A stretch of 64,000 nucleotides of DNA from Nocardiopsis sinuspersici (GCA_008638415.1 VWVT01000003.1:1-64000); one strand, 5' to 3'; numbered from the stretch's first letter, positions 34,027-43,041 are shown. A program made the numbers and translations. The notes: generated from the letters alone by a model not told the origin.

Positions 34027-35199
34027 ATGGGAATCGCGTTCAACTCGTCCGAGCGTGCGACGATCGGCGTGGAGTGGGAACTCCAGCTCGTCGACCAGCG
34101 CAGTCGGCACCTGAGGCAGGAGGCGCAAAAACTCCTCTCCGAACTGCCCGAACTCAGCTCGGAGGGGTCGGCGCCCCCGCTGCGCCACGAACTCATGCAG
34201 TCCCAGGTGGAGGTCGTGACCGGGATCTGCGAGACCGTCGGGGAGGCCAGGAGCGACCTGGGCGGCAGCATCGACCGGATGAGGGACGTCCTGTCCCCGT
34301 GGGGGACCACGCTGACCTGTTCCGGGACCCACCCCATGGACGGCTGGCGGGACCAGGAGTTCAGCCCCGGCAAGCGCTACGGCGAGCTGGTCGAGCAGAT
34401 GCAGTGGGTGGTCCGGCGCATCCTGACCTGCGGCGTCCACGTCCACGTGGGGATACGCGACAGGGACAAGGCCATTCCGATGGTCAACGCGTTGACGAGG
34501 TACCTTCCGCACTTTCTCGCCCTGAGCGCGTCCAGTCCCTTCTGGGGCGGACAGGACACCGGGCTGGCCTCCGCGCGGTCGGTCATCTTCGGCACCCTGC
34601 CCACCGCCGGGCCGCCGCCGCACCTGCCGCACTGGGCGGCTTTCGAGGAATACCTCGAAACGCTTCTCAGGGCGGGTACCATCGCCTCTATCAAGGAAGT
34701 GTGGTGGGACATCCGGCCGCATCCTGATTTCGGCACCATCGAGATCCGGATGTTCGACGGGATTCCCACCCTGCGCGAGGTGGGAATGGCCGCCGCGCTC
34801 TCTCAGAGCCTGGTGGAGTTGTTCGATCACCAACTCGACCGCGGGTACGGCTTGCCCAGCCCGCCGTCCTGGGTGGTGAAGGACAACAAGTGGCGTGCCA
34901 CCCGCTACGGACTCGACGCTCGTGTCATCACGGACTCGCACGGAACCACCGTTCCGCTGCGTGACGACCTGTACGAGCTGGTCCGCGAGCTGGGGCCGGT
35001 CGCGGCCCGCCTGGGTTGTGCCGAGGACCTTGACCTGATCTCCGAGATCCTGGACAAGGGCGCCTCCTACGAACGTCAGCGCGCGGTCATCGCCGAGGGC
35101 GGTTCCCTCGACGACGTCGTGGACATGCTCGCCGCCGAGCTCCACGGCGGTCCCACCCGCGCACAGGTCGGCGCCGGCGACGGAGCCGGTGCACGGTAG
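34027..35199 (+). CDS. YbdK-type carboxylate-amine ligase (GCS2 family)
   Basis: A 390-residue ATP-grasp-like ligase of the glutamate-cysteine ligase 2 family. It starts with the conserved TIGVEWELQLVD (metal glutamates) and includes GTHPMDGW, CGVHVHVGI, SSPFWGGQDTGLASAR and the WWDIRPHPDFGTIEIRMFD block. Family members couple a carboxylate to an amine, typically glutamate to cysteine, with weak activity for YbdK. ATG at 34027 follows GGAGGGCAG. The next gene, an M20 amidohydrolase, begins 24 nt downstream, so the two probably form an amide-forming and amide-cleaving pair. Confidence 0.88.
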   Translation: MGIAFNSSERATIGVEWELQLVDQRSRHLRQEAQKLLSELPELSSEGSAPPLRHELMQSQVEVVTGICETVGEARSDLGGSIDRMRDVLSPWGTTLTCSGTHPMDGWRDQEFSPGKRYGELVEQMQWVVRRILTCGVHVHVGIRDRDKAIPMVNALTRYLPHFLALSASSPFWGGQDTGLASARSVIFGTLPTAGPPPHLPHWAAFEEYLETLLRAGTIASIKEVWWDIRPHPDFGTIEIRMFDGIPTLREVGMAAALSQSLVELFDHQLDRGYGLPSPPSWVVKDNKWRATRYGLDARVITDSHGTTVPLRDDLYELVRELGPVAARLGCAEDLDLISEILDKGASYERQRAVIAEGGSLDDVVDMLAAELHGGPTRAQVGAGDGAGAR

Positions 35200-35223
35200 A
35201 CGTGGAGAAGAGGGGACCCTCGC

Positions 35224-36462
35224 ATGCAGGGACATGACCTGCCGGAGCAGTTGACCGCTTTCCTGGCGCGCCACGGGCGGGATCTGAGCGGCTTCCGCCG
35301 GGACCTCCACATGCACCCCGAACTCGCCTTCGCCGAGCACCGCACCACCGGACGGATAGCCGAGCGCCTACGCGACGTCGGCCTCAAACCGCAGGAGCTG
35401 CCGCAGGGCACCGGCCTGGTCTGCGACATCGGTTCCGGCACCGGCCCCGTGGTCGCCCTGCGCGCCGACATCGACGCCCTGCCCCTGACCGACGAGAAGG
35501 ACGTCCCCTACCGCTCCACCGTGCCCGGGGTCGCCCACGCCTGCGGGCACGACGTGCACACCACGGTCCTGCTGGCGACGGGGATCTTCCTCGCCCAACT
35601 GGACCGGGCGGGCGCCCTGCCCGGCCGGGTCCGGCTCGTCTTCCAGCCCGCCGAGGAGCTGCCGGGCGGCGCCGTGGAGGTGGTCAACGCGGGAGCCCTG
35701 GAGGGGGTGGACCGCATCTTCGCCCTGCACTGCGACCCCCGTCTGATGGTCGGCCGGGTCGGGCTGCGCACGGGCGGCATCACCGCCGCCTGCGACCAGC
35801 TCATGGTGCGCCTGTCGGGCCCGGGGGGACACACGGCCCGTCCGCACCTGACCTCCGACCTCGTCTACGCCCTGGGCAAGGTCGTCACCGAACTGCCCGC
35901 CGCGCTGTCCCGGCGGATCGACCCCCGGGCCGGGTTCAGCCTGGTGTGGGGGCGCATCAGCGCGGGGTCGGCGCCCAACGTCATCCCCGACGACGCCGTC
36001 GCCGAGGGCACCGTGCGCTGCCTGGACGACGAGGCCTGGCACGCGGCCCCCGACATCGTCAAGGGCCTGGTGGAGTCGGTGGCCTCCGCCTACGGGGCCG
36101 AGGCCGAGGTGACCTACCGCCGGGGCGTTCCGCCCACCATCAACGAGTCGTCCAGCGTCGACATCATGCGCGAGGCGGTCACCCTGGCCCTGGGCGCGGA
36201 CGCCGCGGCCTCCACCCCGCAGAGCCTGGGCGGCGAGGACTTCGCCTGGTACCTGGAGCACGTCCCCGGAGCGCTGGCCCGCCTGGGCACGCACTCCCCC
36301 GAGTGGAGCGGTCCCATGCTGGACCTGCACCGGGGCACCTTCGACGTGGACGAGCGCGCCATCGGTACGGGCACCCGCTTCATGGCCACCACCGCCCTGA
36401 CGGCGCTGTGGGAGGACATCCGCCGCGACGGCCGCAGGGACGGCGAGGAGGCCCTGGCCTGA
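35224..36462 (+). CDS. M20-family amidohydrolase (hippurate hydrolase-like)
   Basis: A 412-residue zinc-dependent amidohydrolase of the M20D type. It has the N-terminal [12 protein letters not shown], the metal and catalytic motif [28 protein letters not shown] (catalytic Glu pair), the dimerisation-domain [10 protein letters not shown] and C-terminal GGEDFAWY. Members cleave N-acyl amino acids or IAA conjugates. ATG at 35224 has GAGAAGAGG upstream. Sharing a likely transcript with the GCS2-type ligase suggests related amide substrates. Confidence 0.9.
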   Translation: MQGHDLPEQLTAFLARHGRDLSGFRRDLHMHPELAFAEHRTTGRIAERLRDVGLKPQELPQGTGLVCDIGSGTGPVVALRADIDALPLTDEKDVPYRSTVPGVAHACGHDVHTTVLLATGIFLAQLDRAGALPGRVRLVFQPAEELPGGAVEVVNAGALEGVDRIFALHCDPRLMVGRVGLRTGGITAACDQLMVRLSGPGGHTARPHLTSDLVYALGKVVTELPAALSRRIDPRAGFSLVWGRISAGSAPNVIPDDAVAEGTVRCLDDEAWHAAPDIVKGLVESVASAYGAEAEVTYRRGVPPTINESSSVDIMREAVTLALGADAAASTPQSLGGEDFAWYLEHVPGALARLGTHSPEWSGPMLDLHRGTFDVDERAIGTGTRFMATTALTALWEDIRRDGRRDGEEALA

Positions 36463-36604
36463 AACGGCCGGGGCACCCACCCCCCCCGAGGCGGGGGAGG
36501 CCCACGCCGCCGGCCGTGCGCGCCCCGACCGGCACCTACCGGATTTTCGGCAACTTCGCCCCGGCGCGGCGGAGCTCCTCCCGGGCTGGTGGCATCCTGA
36601 ATCC

Positions 36605-37702
36605 ATGAACCAGCCACTCACAGCCGAGCAGATCCGGCGGGCGCCGAAGGTGCTCCTACACGACCACCTCGACGGCGGGCTGCGCCCTGCCACCGTCGTG
36701 GAACTGGCCAGGGAGACCGGGTACACCGGCCTTCCCACCTACGACCCGGAGGAGTTGGGCCGGTGGTTCCGCGAGGCCTCCGACTCCGGTTCGCTGGAGC
36801 GCTACCTGGAGACGTTCGCCCACACCACCGCGGTCATGCAGACCCGTGACGCCCTCGTGCGGGTCGCCGCCGAGGCCGCCGAGGACCTGGCCGCCGACGG
36901 CGTGGTCTACGCCGAACAGCGCTACGCCCCCGAGCAGCACCTGGAGGCCGGACTCACCCTGGAGGAGGTCGTCGAGGCCGTCCAGGAGGGCCTGGAGCTG
37001 GGTGGCAAGCGTGCGGCCGACCAGGGACACAGCATCCGCACCGGGCAACTGGTCACCGCCATGCGGCACGCCGCGCGCTCGTCGGAGATCGCCGAACTGG
37101 CGGTCCGCTACCGCGACGAGGGCGTGTCCGGGTTCGACATCGCGGGCGCCGAGGCGGGCAACCCGCCCACCCGCCACCTGGACGCGTTCGAGTACCTGCG
37201 CCGCGAGAACTTCCACTTCACCATCCACGCGGGCGAGGCGTTCGGACTCCCGTCCATCTGGGAGGCCCTCCAGTGGTGCGGGTGCGACCGCCTGGGCCAC
37301 GGCGTGCGCATCATCGACGACATCACCGTGCGGGAGGACGGCACGCCCCGGCTGGGCCGCCTGGCCCAGTACGTGCGCGACAAGCGGGTGCCGCTGGAGA
37401 TGTGCCCCAGCTCCAACGTGCAGACCGGTGCCGCCGAGTCGATCGCCGGGCACCCCATCGGGCTCCTGCACGACCTGCGCTTCCGGATCACCGTCAACAC
37501 CGACAACCGCCTACAGAGCGGCACCAGCATGTCCGAGGAGTTCGCCCGGCTCTCCGAGGCCTTCGGGTACGGCTGGGACGACCTTCAGTGGTTCACGGTC
37601 AACGCCATGAAGTCGGCCTTCCTGCCCTTCGACGAGCGCCTGGCGCTGATCAACGGGATCATCAAGCCCGGCTTCGCGCAGTTGAAGTGGGCGACGGCCT
37701 GA
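36605..37702 (+). CDS. add: Adenosine deaminase
   Basis: A 365-residue zinc amidohydrolase-superfamily enzyme converting adenosine to inosine. Motifs in order: [11 protein letters not shown] (metal histidines HxH), [11 protein letters not shown], the substrate region [17 protein letters not shown] (metal His), RLGHGVRI (catalytic His), MCPSSNVQT and VNTDNR (the usual Asp pair is TDN). ATG at 36605 gives the normal N-terminus. The next gene overlaps its stop by one base. Confidence 0.92.
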   Translation: MNQPLTAEQIRRAPKVLLHDHLDGGLRPATVVELARETGYTGLPTYDPEELGRWFREASDSGSLERYLETFAHTTAVMQTRDALVRVAAEAAEDLAADGVVYAEQRYAPEQHLEAGLTLEEVVEAVQEGLELGGKRAADQGHSIRTGQLVTAMRHAARSSEIAELAVRYRDEGVSGFDIAGAEAGNPPTRHLDAFEYLRRENFHFTIHAGEAFGLPSIWEALQWCGCDRLGHGVRIIDDITVREDGTPRLGRLAQYVRDKRVPLEMCPSSNVQTGAAESIAGHPIGLLHDLRFRITVNTDNRLQSGTSMSEEFARLSEAFGYGWDDLQWFTVNAMKSAFLPFDERLALINGIIKPGFAQLKWATA

Positions 37703-38334
37703 TGGAGGGGCCCAATCCCACGACCCACTACTCCACCACCACGCGGGTGGCGGCGATCGTGTGGATCGTCATCGCGGTCCTGCTCCTGCTGGACGTGGTC
37801 CTGCGCGGCGAGGGCCGTCAGGCCTGGATCGCCGGCGCGCTGCTGGCCACGACGGTCTCCGCCACCTACCTCGTGTGGCTGCGCCCGCGTGTGGTCTCCA
37901 CCGAGCGCGGGCTGAGGGTGGTCAACCCGCTGCGCGAGACGTTCGTGCCGTGGGCCGCGGTGCTCTGGGTGGACGTCACCGACGTCCTGCGGGTGCACAC
38001 CCCGAACCGCGTCGTGCGCTCCTGGCCGCTGCGCGAGACCAAGCGCCAGAGGGTCCGCGACAACATGCGGCGCGACTCGGGCTACCTCGACCCGGACGCC
38101 GGCGACGAGGACCCGGCCGGGATGCGGCCGGTGAACCTGGCCGCCCGGCAACTGCGCCAGGACGCCGAGCGGTACAAGACGCGTCCGCTCAGCGGGCCGA
38201 TCAGGGACGTGGACGAGGCGGGGCCCGCCGCGCTGGGGGCGGAGGACGAGCCGCAGACCATGGTGCCCCTGGAGGTGATCGTGGTCATCGCCGCGACCGC
38301 GGTGCTCCTGGTGGCGGTGTTCCTGCTGGCCTGA
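37702..38334 (+). CDS. Membrane protein with PH-like (DUF2581-type) domain
   Basis: A 210-residue protein with two N-terminal hydrophobic segments (VAAIVWIVIAVLLLLDVVL, IAGALLATTVSATYLVWL), a bacterial PH-like region (RVVSTERGLRVVNPLRETFVPWAAVLWVDV) and a C-terminal transmembrane helix (VIVVIAATAVLLVAVFLLA). Such proteins are common in actinobacteria and have no defined role. The ATG shares a base with the add stop codon (TGATG), so translation is coupled. Confidence 0.75.
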   Translation: MEGPNPTTHYSTTTRVAAIVWIVIAVLLLLDVVLRGEGRQAWIAGALLATTVSATYLVWLRPRVVSTERGLRVVNPLRETFVPWAAVLWVDVTDVLRVHTPNRVVRSWPLRETKRQRVRDNMRRDSGYLDPDAGDEDPAGMRPVNLAARQLRQDAERYKTRPLSGPIRDVDEAGPAALGAEDEPQTMVPLEVIVVIAATAVLLVAVFLLA

Positions 38335-38422
38335 GCGTTTCCGCCGGCCTGAGCGCCCCCATCCCGGATCCGACCCGGCCCACCCCTGGTGCGGCCGGGT
38401 CCGCTGTTTCCGGGGACGGGGG

Positions 38423-38466
38423 TTGACGCGCCCCCGGACTTCTGCTTAGGTAAGGCATGCCTAAGG
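38423..38466 (+). promoter_or_regulatory. Iron-box promoter (IdeR/DmdR type) with no gene downstream
   Basis: TTGACG (38423-38428), an 18-bp spacer and TAGGTA (38447-38452) form a plus-strand promoter. The -10 is covered by TTAGGTAAGGCATGCCTAAG (38446-38465), a close match to the actinobacterial iron box (TTAGGTTAGGCTAACCTAA). An Fe-loaded DtxR-family repressor would silence it. No siderophore or transport gene follows. Confidence 0.78.
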
Positions 38467-38820
38467 GAAAGGTTCCGGGTGCGGCGGACTTCGCGCGGAT
38501 GGCCCTCCACCCGGATCCTCTCCCGAGGGCGACGCGCGCGGTCCAACTGAATAACGGAAGAAGCAGGAAGGTGTCCGGGTCGCGAGTCCAACGGGATCTG
38601 CGGGGATCCCGCGCGACGTGGGACACCGGGGCAAGCACTGCCTCCGGCCGGACCGCCGTCGGTGCCGTCCACCCCATGGCCTCGGGGTGTACGCTCGCCA
38701 CGCCGGTACCGGGTGGCCCGGCCGGAGGCGCCCCAACACCGGACACACGGCTCGGGCGACCCCGCCTTCGAGGCGCGGGACACGCGGGAGGCCCGCGCCC
38801 GGCGAGCCCCGGACACGGGT
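38467..38820 (+). ncRNA. Candidate iron-regulated small RNA
   Basis: The 350 nt after the iron-box promoter contain no convincing coding frame. At 38571-38626 a three-part nested stem forms: GTGTCC/GGACAC, GTCGCG/CGCGAC and CGGGATC/GATCCCG, 19 bp in total with small internal loops. A transcript starting near 38460 would reach it after about 110 nt. It may be a regulatory RNA or the terminator of one; alternatively the stem could terminate the purine nucleoside phosphorylase transcript from the other strand. Confidence 0.4.
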
Positions 38821-39642
38821 TCAGGCCTGTTCGAGCACCCTGTTGAGCAGCTCGCCCAGTCTGCGCGCCCGCTGGGTGACGACCTCCAGGGCGCGCTCGG
38901 CCTCGAAGGGCGCGAAGACCGCGCCCACGGCGTCGTTGCTGATGATCGCCAGCCCCAGCACCTCGGCGTCCATCTCCGCGGCCGCGATGGTCTCCAGGGC
39001 GATCGACCGCCCCACCAGGTCCGCGCCCGCCTGGCGCAGCATCTTCAGCTCCGAGGGGGTCTGCATCTGCGGACCGACCGTGGACACGTACACGCCCTCG
39101 GCCAGTGACACGTCCACCTCGTGGACGACCTGCCGCAGCCTGGAGCTGTAGGCCTCCGTCAGGTCCACGAACAAGGACCCGGTCAGCGGCGACCGGGCGG
39201 TCAGGTTGATGTGGTCGCGGATCACCACGGGCTGCCCCGGGGCGAAGTCGGTGCGCAGCGACCCGGCCGACCCCGTCAGCACGGCGGTCGTCGCGCCCGC
39301 GGCCACGCCCGTGCGCACCGCGTGGGTGACCTCCATGGGGCCGTAGCCCTCGTAGAGGTGGACGCGCCCCATGAACACGGCCACCCGCTTGTCCCCCACC
39401 CACATGCTGCGGACCTTGGGGGAGTGCCCCCTGGCGGCGGGCGCGTGGAAACCGGGCAGCTCGGTCGCGTCGAACTCGATGTCGTACGAGCCCAGCGTGT
39501 CCACCGCACCCGCCCAGCCGGAGCCGAGCACCACCAGCGCGTCGAAGCTGTCGGCCCCGGCACGGGACAGCAGCTCCTGCGCGGCGCTGGACGCCAGCTC
39601 CTTCGCGTCGTCGGTCGTTCTCGGCCGCTGTTCTCGTTCCAT
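38821..39642 (-). CDS. Purine nucleoside phosphorylase
   Basis: A 273-residue trimeric-type PNP that phosphorolyses inosine and guanosine. Signatures: VVLGSGW, the phosphate loop GHSPKV, GRVHLYEGY, TGSAGSLR, GPQMQTPSELKML, the purine-specific EMDAEVLGLAIISN. It follows on from adenosine deaminase two genes away, giving adenosine to inosine to hypoxanthine salvage in one neighbourhood. ATG at 39642 is preceded by GTG at 39645; neither has a ribosome site, so the transcript may be nearly leaderless. Confidence 0.92.
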   Translation of the reverse strand: MEREQRPRTTDDAKELASSAAQELLSRAGADSFDALVVLGSGWAGAVDTLGSYDIEFDATELPGFHAPAARGHSPKVRSMWVGDKRVAVFMGRVHLYEGYGPMEVTHAVRTGVAAGATTAVLTGSAGSLRTDFAPGQPVVIRDHINLTARSPLTGSLFVDLTEAYSSRLRQVVHEVDVSLAEGVYVSTVGPQMQTPSELKMLRQAGADLVGRSIALETIAAAEMDAEVLGLAIISNDAVGAVFAPFEAERALEVVTQRARRLGELLNRVLEQA

Positions 39643-39736
39643 CACACGACGGATGCTACAGCTGGGGGGCCGGAATGCTCCGGAAGCACGGGTGCGTGTG
39701 TCCCGCTTCGCGGAACTCGCGTGCGAACTCCCGGAT

Positions 39737-40333
39737 TCAGAGGTCGGAGGGCAGGCATTCCCGGGCGAGCAGGTCCGACACGTACCAGTCGGGCGCCCCG
39801 GCCTTCTCCGCGGCCGCCGCCAGCTGGCCGAGCTGTATGGCCGAGGGCATCCCGCCCTCGTAGCCGTCCAGCACGTAGGCCCACGCCGTGACCACGCCCC
39901 TGTCGGCCGTCCGGGCGCGCACGGTCATCCTCCTGTACGCCCGCCCGTCGCCCGCCACCGCCCTCAACGGACGCCTGCGGCGCGGCTCCTCTTCCCCGTC
40001 GCCCGCCACCGCCCTGCGGCGCGGTCCTTCCTCATCGCCCGCCACCGCCCTCGACCGGCGGTCCCTGCGCGGCTCCTCCCGGACCCCCTCCCAGGAGTCC
40101 AGGAGGGGTACGTCCCACTCCATGAGGTCGTACAGCGCCACGAAGACCCGTTGGCCGGAGTCCTCGGCCAGGGTGGTCAGCGCACCCCCGGGCACCGGAA
40201 GGCCCTCCCCGAAGGTCAGGCGCCACCCCTCCAGCCAGCCCGTGGTCAACAGGGGCGAACGCGGAGCCCGCCGGGCCATCTGACCGGGGTCGAGATTCGT
40301 TCCGTACGCGGCGTAGATGGACACGGGCAACAT
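39737..40333 (-). CDS. AIG2/gamma-glutamylcyclotransferase-like protein with repeat insertion
   Basis: A 198-residue protein. The N-terminal half has the family start IYAAYGTNLDPGQMARR and GWRLTFGE, and the C-terminal half VTAWAYVLDGYEGGMPS. These enzymes of the cyclotransferase fold release 5-oxoproline from gamma-glutamyl compounds, or in other members have unknown roles. Between the halves (about residues 85-135) lies an Arg/Ala/Glu-rich insertion with three R-A-V-A-G-D units, encoded by an in-frame DNA repeat. Whether the fold tolerates it is open. Confidence 0.75.
   Translation of the reverse strand: MLPVSIYAAYGTNLDPGQMARRAPRSPLLTTGWLEGWRLTFGEGLPVPGGALTTLAEDSGQRVFVALYDLMEWDVPLLDSWEGVREEPRRDRRSRAVAGDEEGPRRRAVAGDGEEEPRRRRPLRAVAGDGRAYRRMTVRARTADRGVVTAWAYVLDGYEGGMPSAIQLGQLAAAAEKAGAPDWYVSDLLARECLPSDL
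39948..40051. repeat. In-frame tandem repeat in the AIG2-like gene
   Basis: The 17-mer TCGCCCGCCACCGCCCT recurs exactly at 39948-39964, 39999-40015 and 40035-40051, with spacings of 51 and 36 nt, both multiples of three. Intervening CTGCGGCGCGG segments also recur. On the coding strand each copy encodes R-A-V-A-G-D. Confidence 0.9.
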
Positions 40334-40489
40334 CGTAGACCGCGCGGCCCGGGGTGCCTGCTATTTCCCCCGGTCGGCATGGCCGACAATGGGAGGAAGC
40401 GAGAAAACCAGGTGGTGCCACGCCATGCCCGCATATCGCCGGACCGGCGACGCGCGTGGCGGACCACCCGCAGAGGGAGTTGAGGCAGC

Positions 40490-41869
40490 GTGACGAAGGT
40501 CGTGATCATCGGTGGCGGTCCCGGAGGCTACGAGGCGGCACTGGTCGCAGCGCAGCTCGGCGCGGACGTGACGGTGGTGGAGCGCGACGGCATCGGCGGC
40601 GCCTGCGTCCTCACCGACTGCGTCCCCTCCAAGAGCCTGATCGCCACCTCCACCCGCAGCACGTACGTACGCGAGTCACCCAGCCTCGGCGTCCGCATCA
40701 ACGACACCGACGACAAGGCCGCGGTCGAGGTGGACACCGACCTGATGAACTCCCGGATCAAGCGCCTGGCCCAGGCGCAGTCCGAGGACACCCGCGCCCG
40801 CCTGGTCAAGGAGGGGGTGCAGGTGGTCAGCGGAGAGGCCCGCCTGGTCGACCCGCACATCGTCGCCGTCGGCGACCAGCGCCTGCGCGCCGACGTCATC
40901 CTCATCGCCACGGGTGCCCACCCCCGTGAGCTGCCCACCGCCAAGCCCGACGGCGAGCGCATCCTCACCTGGCGCCACCTCTACGACATGGAGGAACTGC
41001 CGGAGAAGCTGATCGTGGTCGGCTCCGGCGTCACCGGCGCCGAGTTCGCCAGCGCCTACCAGTCCCTCGGCTCCGAGGTCACCCTCGTCTCCTCCCGCGA
41101 GCGCGTCATGCCCACCCAGGACGCCGACGCCGCCGAGGTGCTGGAGCAGGTCTTCATGCGCCGCGGCATGACCGTCCTCAGCCAGACCCGCGCCGAGTCG
41201 GTGGTGCGCACCGAGAACGGCGTGCTCGTCACCCTCTCCGACGGCCGCACCGTGGAGGGCACCCACTGCCTGATGACGGTCGGCATGATCCCCAACACCG
41301 AGGGCCTGGGGCTGGAGGAGGCCGGCGTCCGGCTGGGCCGCGGCGGTTTCGTCGAGGTCGACCGTGTCTCGCGCACCACCGTCTCGGGCGTGTACGCCGC
41401 CGGTGACTGCACCGGGGTCAACATGCTCGCCTCCGTGGCCGCCATGCAGGGCCGCATCGCCATGTGGCACGCGCTCGGCGAGGCGGTGGCCCCGCTCAAG
41501 CTGTCCACCGTGGCCTCCACCGTGTTCACCCACCCCGAGCTGGCCTCCGTGGGCGCCAGTGAGGACGACGTGCGCAGCGGCCGGATCGACGGCCGGTCGG
41601 TCACCCTGCCGCTGAACACCAACCCGCGCGCCAAGATGGACGAGCTCAAGGACGGCTTCGTCAAGCTGATCTGCCGCCAGCACACCGGCATCGTGCTGGG
41701 CGGCGTCATCGTCGGTCCGCGCGCCAGCGAGCTCATCCTGGGCGTGTCCATCGCCGTCCAGCAGCGCCTGACCGTGGACGACATCGCGCACACCTTCTCG
41801 GTCTACCCGTCGCTGTCGGGCAGCGTCACCGAGGCCGCCCGCTCCCTGATGCTGGCCTCCCCCGAGTAG
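40490..41869 (+). CDS. lpdA: LpdA-type NAD(P)H:quinone oxidoreductase
   Basis: A 459-residue flavoprotein of the disulfide-reductase family. FAD- and NAD-binding motifs are VVIIGGGPGGYEAA and IVVGSGVTGAEFASAYQSLG, with YAAGDCTGVNML near the isoalloxazine. The redox-type segment is GGACVLTDCVPSK, so both cysteines of C-x4-C are present. The C-terminal His-Glu pair of true lipoamide dehydrogenases is lost (VYPSLSGSVTE, with Tyr for His), as in the mycobacterial LpdA quinone reductase. Reduction of quinones is therefore likelier than dihydrolipoamide oxidation. GTG at 40490 has GAGG upstream. Confidence 0.88.
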   Translation: MTKVVIIGGGPGGYEAALVAAQLGADVTVVERDGIGGACVLTDCVPSKSLIATSTRSTYVRESPSLGVRINDTDDKAAVEVDTDLMNSRIKRLAQAQSEDTRARLVKEGVQVVSGEARLVDPHIVAVGDQRLRADVILIATGAHPRELPTAKPDGERILTWRHLYDMEELPEKLIVVGSGVTGAEFASAYQSLGSEVTLVSSRERVMPTQDADAAEVLEQVFMRRGMTVLSQTRAESVVRTENGVLVTLSDGRTVEGTHCLMTVGMIPNTEGLGLEEAGVRLGRGGFVEVDRVSRTTVSGVYAAGDCTGVNMLASVAAMQGRIAMWHALGEAVAPLKLSTVASTVFTHPELASVGASEDDVRSGRIDGRSVTLPLNTNPRAKMDELKDGFVKLICRQHTGIVLGGVIVGPRASELILGVSIAVQQRLTVDDIAHTFSVYPSLSGSVTEAARSLMLASPE

Positions 41870-41993
41870 GGGCGTCCCCTCCCTCCGCCACGGGTTCGCC
41901 GCGCGTCCGCCACGGTCGCCGCGGCGGCCCGCGGCGGCCCGGGGCGACCTGCGGCTTTACCCGGCTTTGACCCCGACCGAGTACTGTCTTCAT

Positions 41994-42353
41994 GTGATCT
42001 GTCCCAAGTGTCAAAGCACCATGCGTACATTCGACCGACAGGGCGTCCACATCGACCGGTGTGACGGCTGTCAGGGCATCTTCCTGGACCGCGGTGAGCT
42101 GGAGCGCGTCGTGGCCGCCGAGCAGCGGCACTACGGCGTCGCGCCGCCCCCGCCCCCGGACCCGCAGGTCCGGTCGCACCCCCATCCCCACCCCCAGGCC
42201 CCGCACCAGCCCGCCGCCTACCCCCGCGGCGGATACCCGGACTCCCCGGGCGGCTACCGGGACTCGCCGCGCGGATACAGCGGCTACCGGGACTCGCCCG
42301 GCCCCTACCGCGGCCGCCGCAAGAAGAGCTTCCTGGAGGGGCTCTTCGACTGA
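41994..42353 (+). CDS. Zinc-ribbon (zf-TFIIB-like) protein
   Basis: A 119-residue protein. Cysteines 3, 6, 23 and 26 (ICPKC, DRCDGC) form a zf-TFIIB-like zinc ribbon, followed by GIFLDRGELERVV. The rest is a Pro/His/Gly-rich tail with several G-Y-x-D-S-P units and a basic end. GTG at 41994 lies 7 nt after a TACTGT -10-like hexamer (41982-41987), so the message may be leaderless. It precedes a P-loop protein that also has a zinc-binding N-terminus. Function unknown. Confidence 0.8.
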   Translation: MICPKCQSTMRTFDRQGVHIDRCDGCQGIFLDRGELERVVAAEQRHYGVAPPPPPDPQVRSHPHPHPQAPHQPAAYPRGGYPDSPGGYRDSPRGYSGYRDSPGPYRGRRKKSFLEGLFD

Positions 42354-42396
42354 CCCGAACGGTCGAGCGCCCTCCACGAACCGACCAAGGAAATCC

Positions 42397-43041
42397 GTGC
42401 ACCCGCTGATCTGCAACCACTGCGGGGAGCTGGACGAGACCCCCGACACCGCTGCGGGGGTCTCCGTGCTGCGCTGTGCCTCCTGCCGGCGCACCCGGCC
42501 GTTCCTGCGCCTGCCCCTGTACTGCGTGTCGGGCCCCAGCGGTACCGGCAAGTCCACCATCGCCGGAATGCTGCTGGACGAGCTCCGGGACCGCTTCGTC
42601 GTCCTCGAACAGGACCTGCTGTGGGTCGGCGGGCTCCGCGACCCGTCCGACCACCACCGCCTGTTCCGCTCCACCTGGCTGCGCACCGCCGCCATGGTCC
42701 AGCAGAACGGGCGCCCGGTCGTGCTGTGCGGGACCGTGGTGCCGCCGGAGTTCGAGCCCCTGCCCGAGCGCGCCCTGTTCAGCGATGTCCACTACCTCGC
42801 ACTGACCTGCGAGCCCGAGGCGCTGGCCGCACGCCTGCGGGCACGTCCCGCCTGGCGTGAGTGGGACGAGGAACGGATCCGGGAGAACCTGGAGTACGCC
42901 GACTGGGTGCGGACCGAGGCCGAGCGCATGCGCCCCCCGGTCACCCTGGTCGACACCACCCGCGCCGAGCCCGCGGACACGGCCGGGTCCGTGTGCCGGT
43001 GGATCGAGGACCTGCACGCGGGGGCGGCCGTCGCCTCCTGA
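42397..43041 (+). CDS. P-loop nucleoside/shikimate kinase-like protein with zinc motif
   Basis: A 214-residue protein. Four cysteines (6, 9, 27, 30; ICNHC and RCASC) suggest a small zinc-binding N-terminal module. Next comes a P-loop (CVSGPSGTGKSTIAG, about residues 43-57), followed by an AAA-type or small-molecule kinase fold with LTCEPEALAARLRARP as a lid-like segment. The substrate is not apparent. GTG at 42397 has AAGGAAA upstream. It follows the zinc-ribbon gene by 43 nt and ends at a bidirectional hairpin. Confidence 0.78.
   Translation: MHPLICNHCGELDETPDTAAGVSVLRCASCRRTRPFLRLPLYCVSGPSGTGKSTIAGMLLDELRDRFVVLEQDLLWVGGLRDPSDHHRLFRSTWLRTAAMVQQNGRPVVLCGTVVPPEFEPLPERALFSDVHYLALTCEPEALAARLRARPAWREWDEERIRENLEYADWVRTEAERMRPPVTLVDTTRAEPADTAGSVCRWIEDLHAGAAVAS

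Noticed and set aside
38457..38846. A frame starting inside the iron box as a possible iron-regulated protein
   Set aside because: Its ATG overlaps the operator and the transcription start, it has no ribosome site and its composition is random-looking. A small RNA explains the region better, though a leaderless peptide is not fully excluded.
40490..41869. A true dihydrolipoamide dehydrogenase
   Set aside because: The C-terminal His-Glu catalytic pair is absent and there are no 2-oxoacid dehydrogenase genes nearby.
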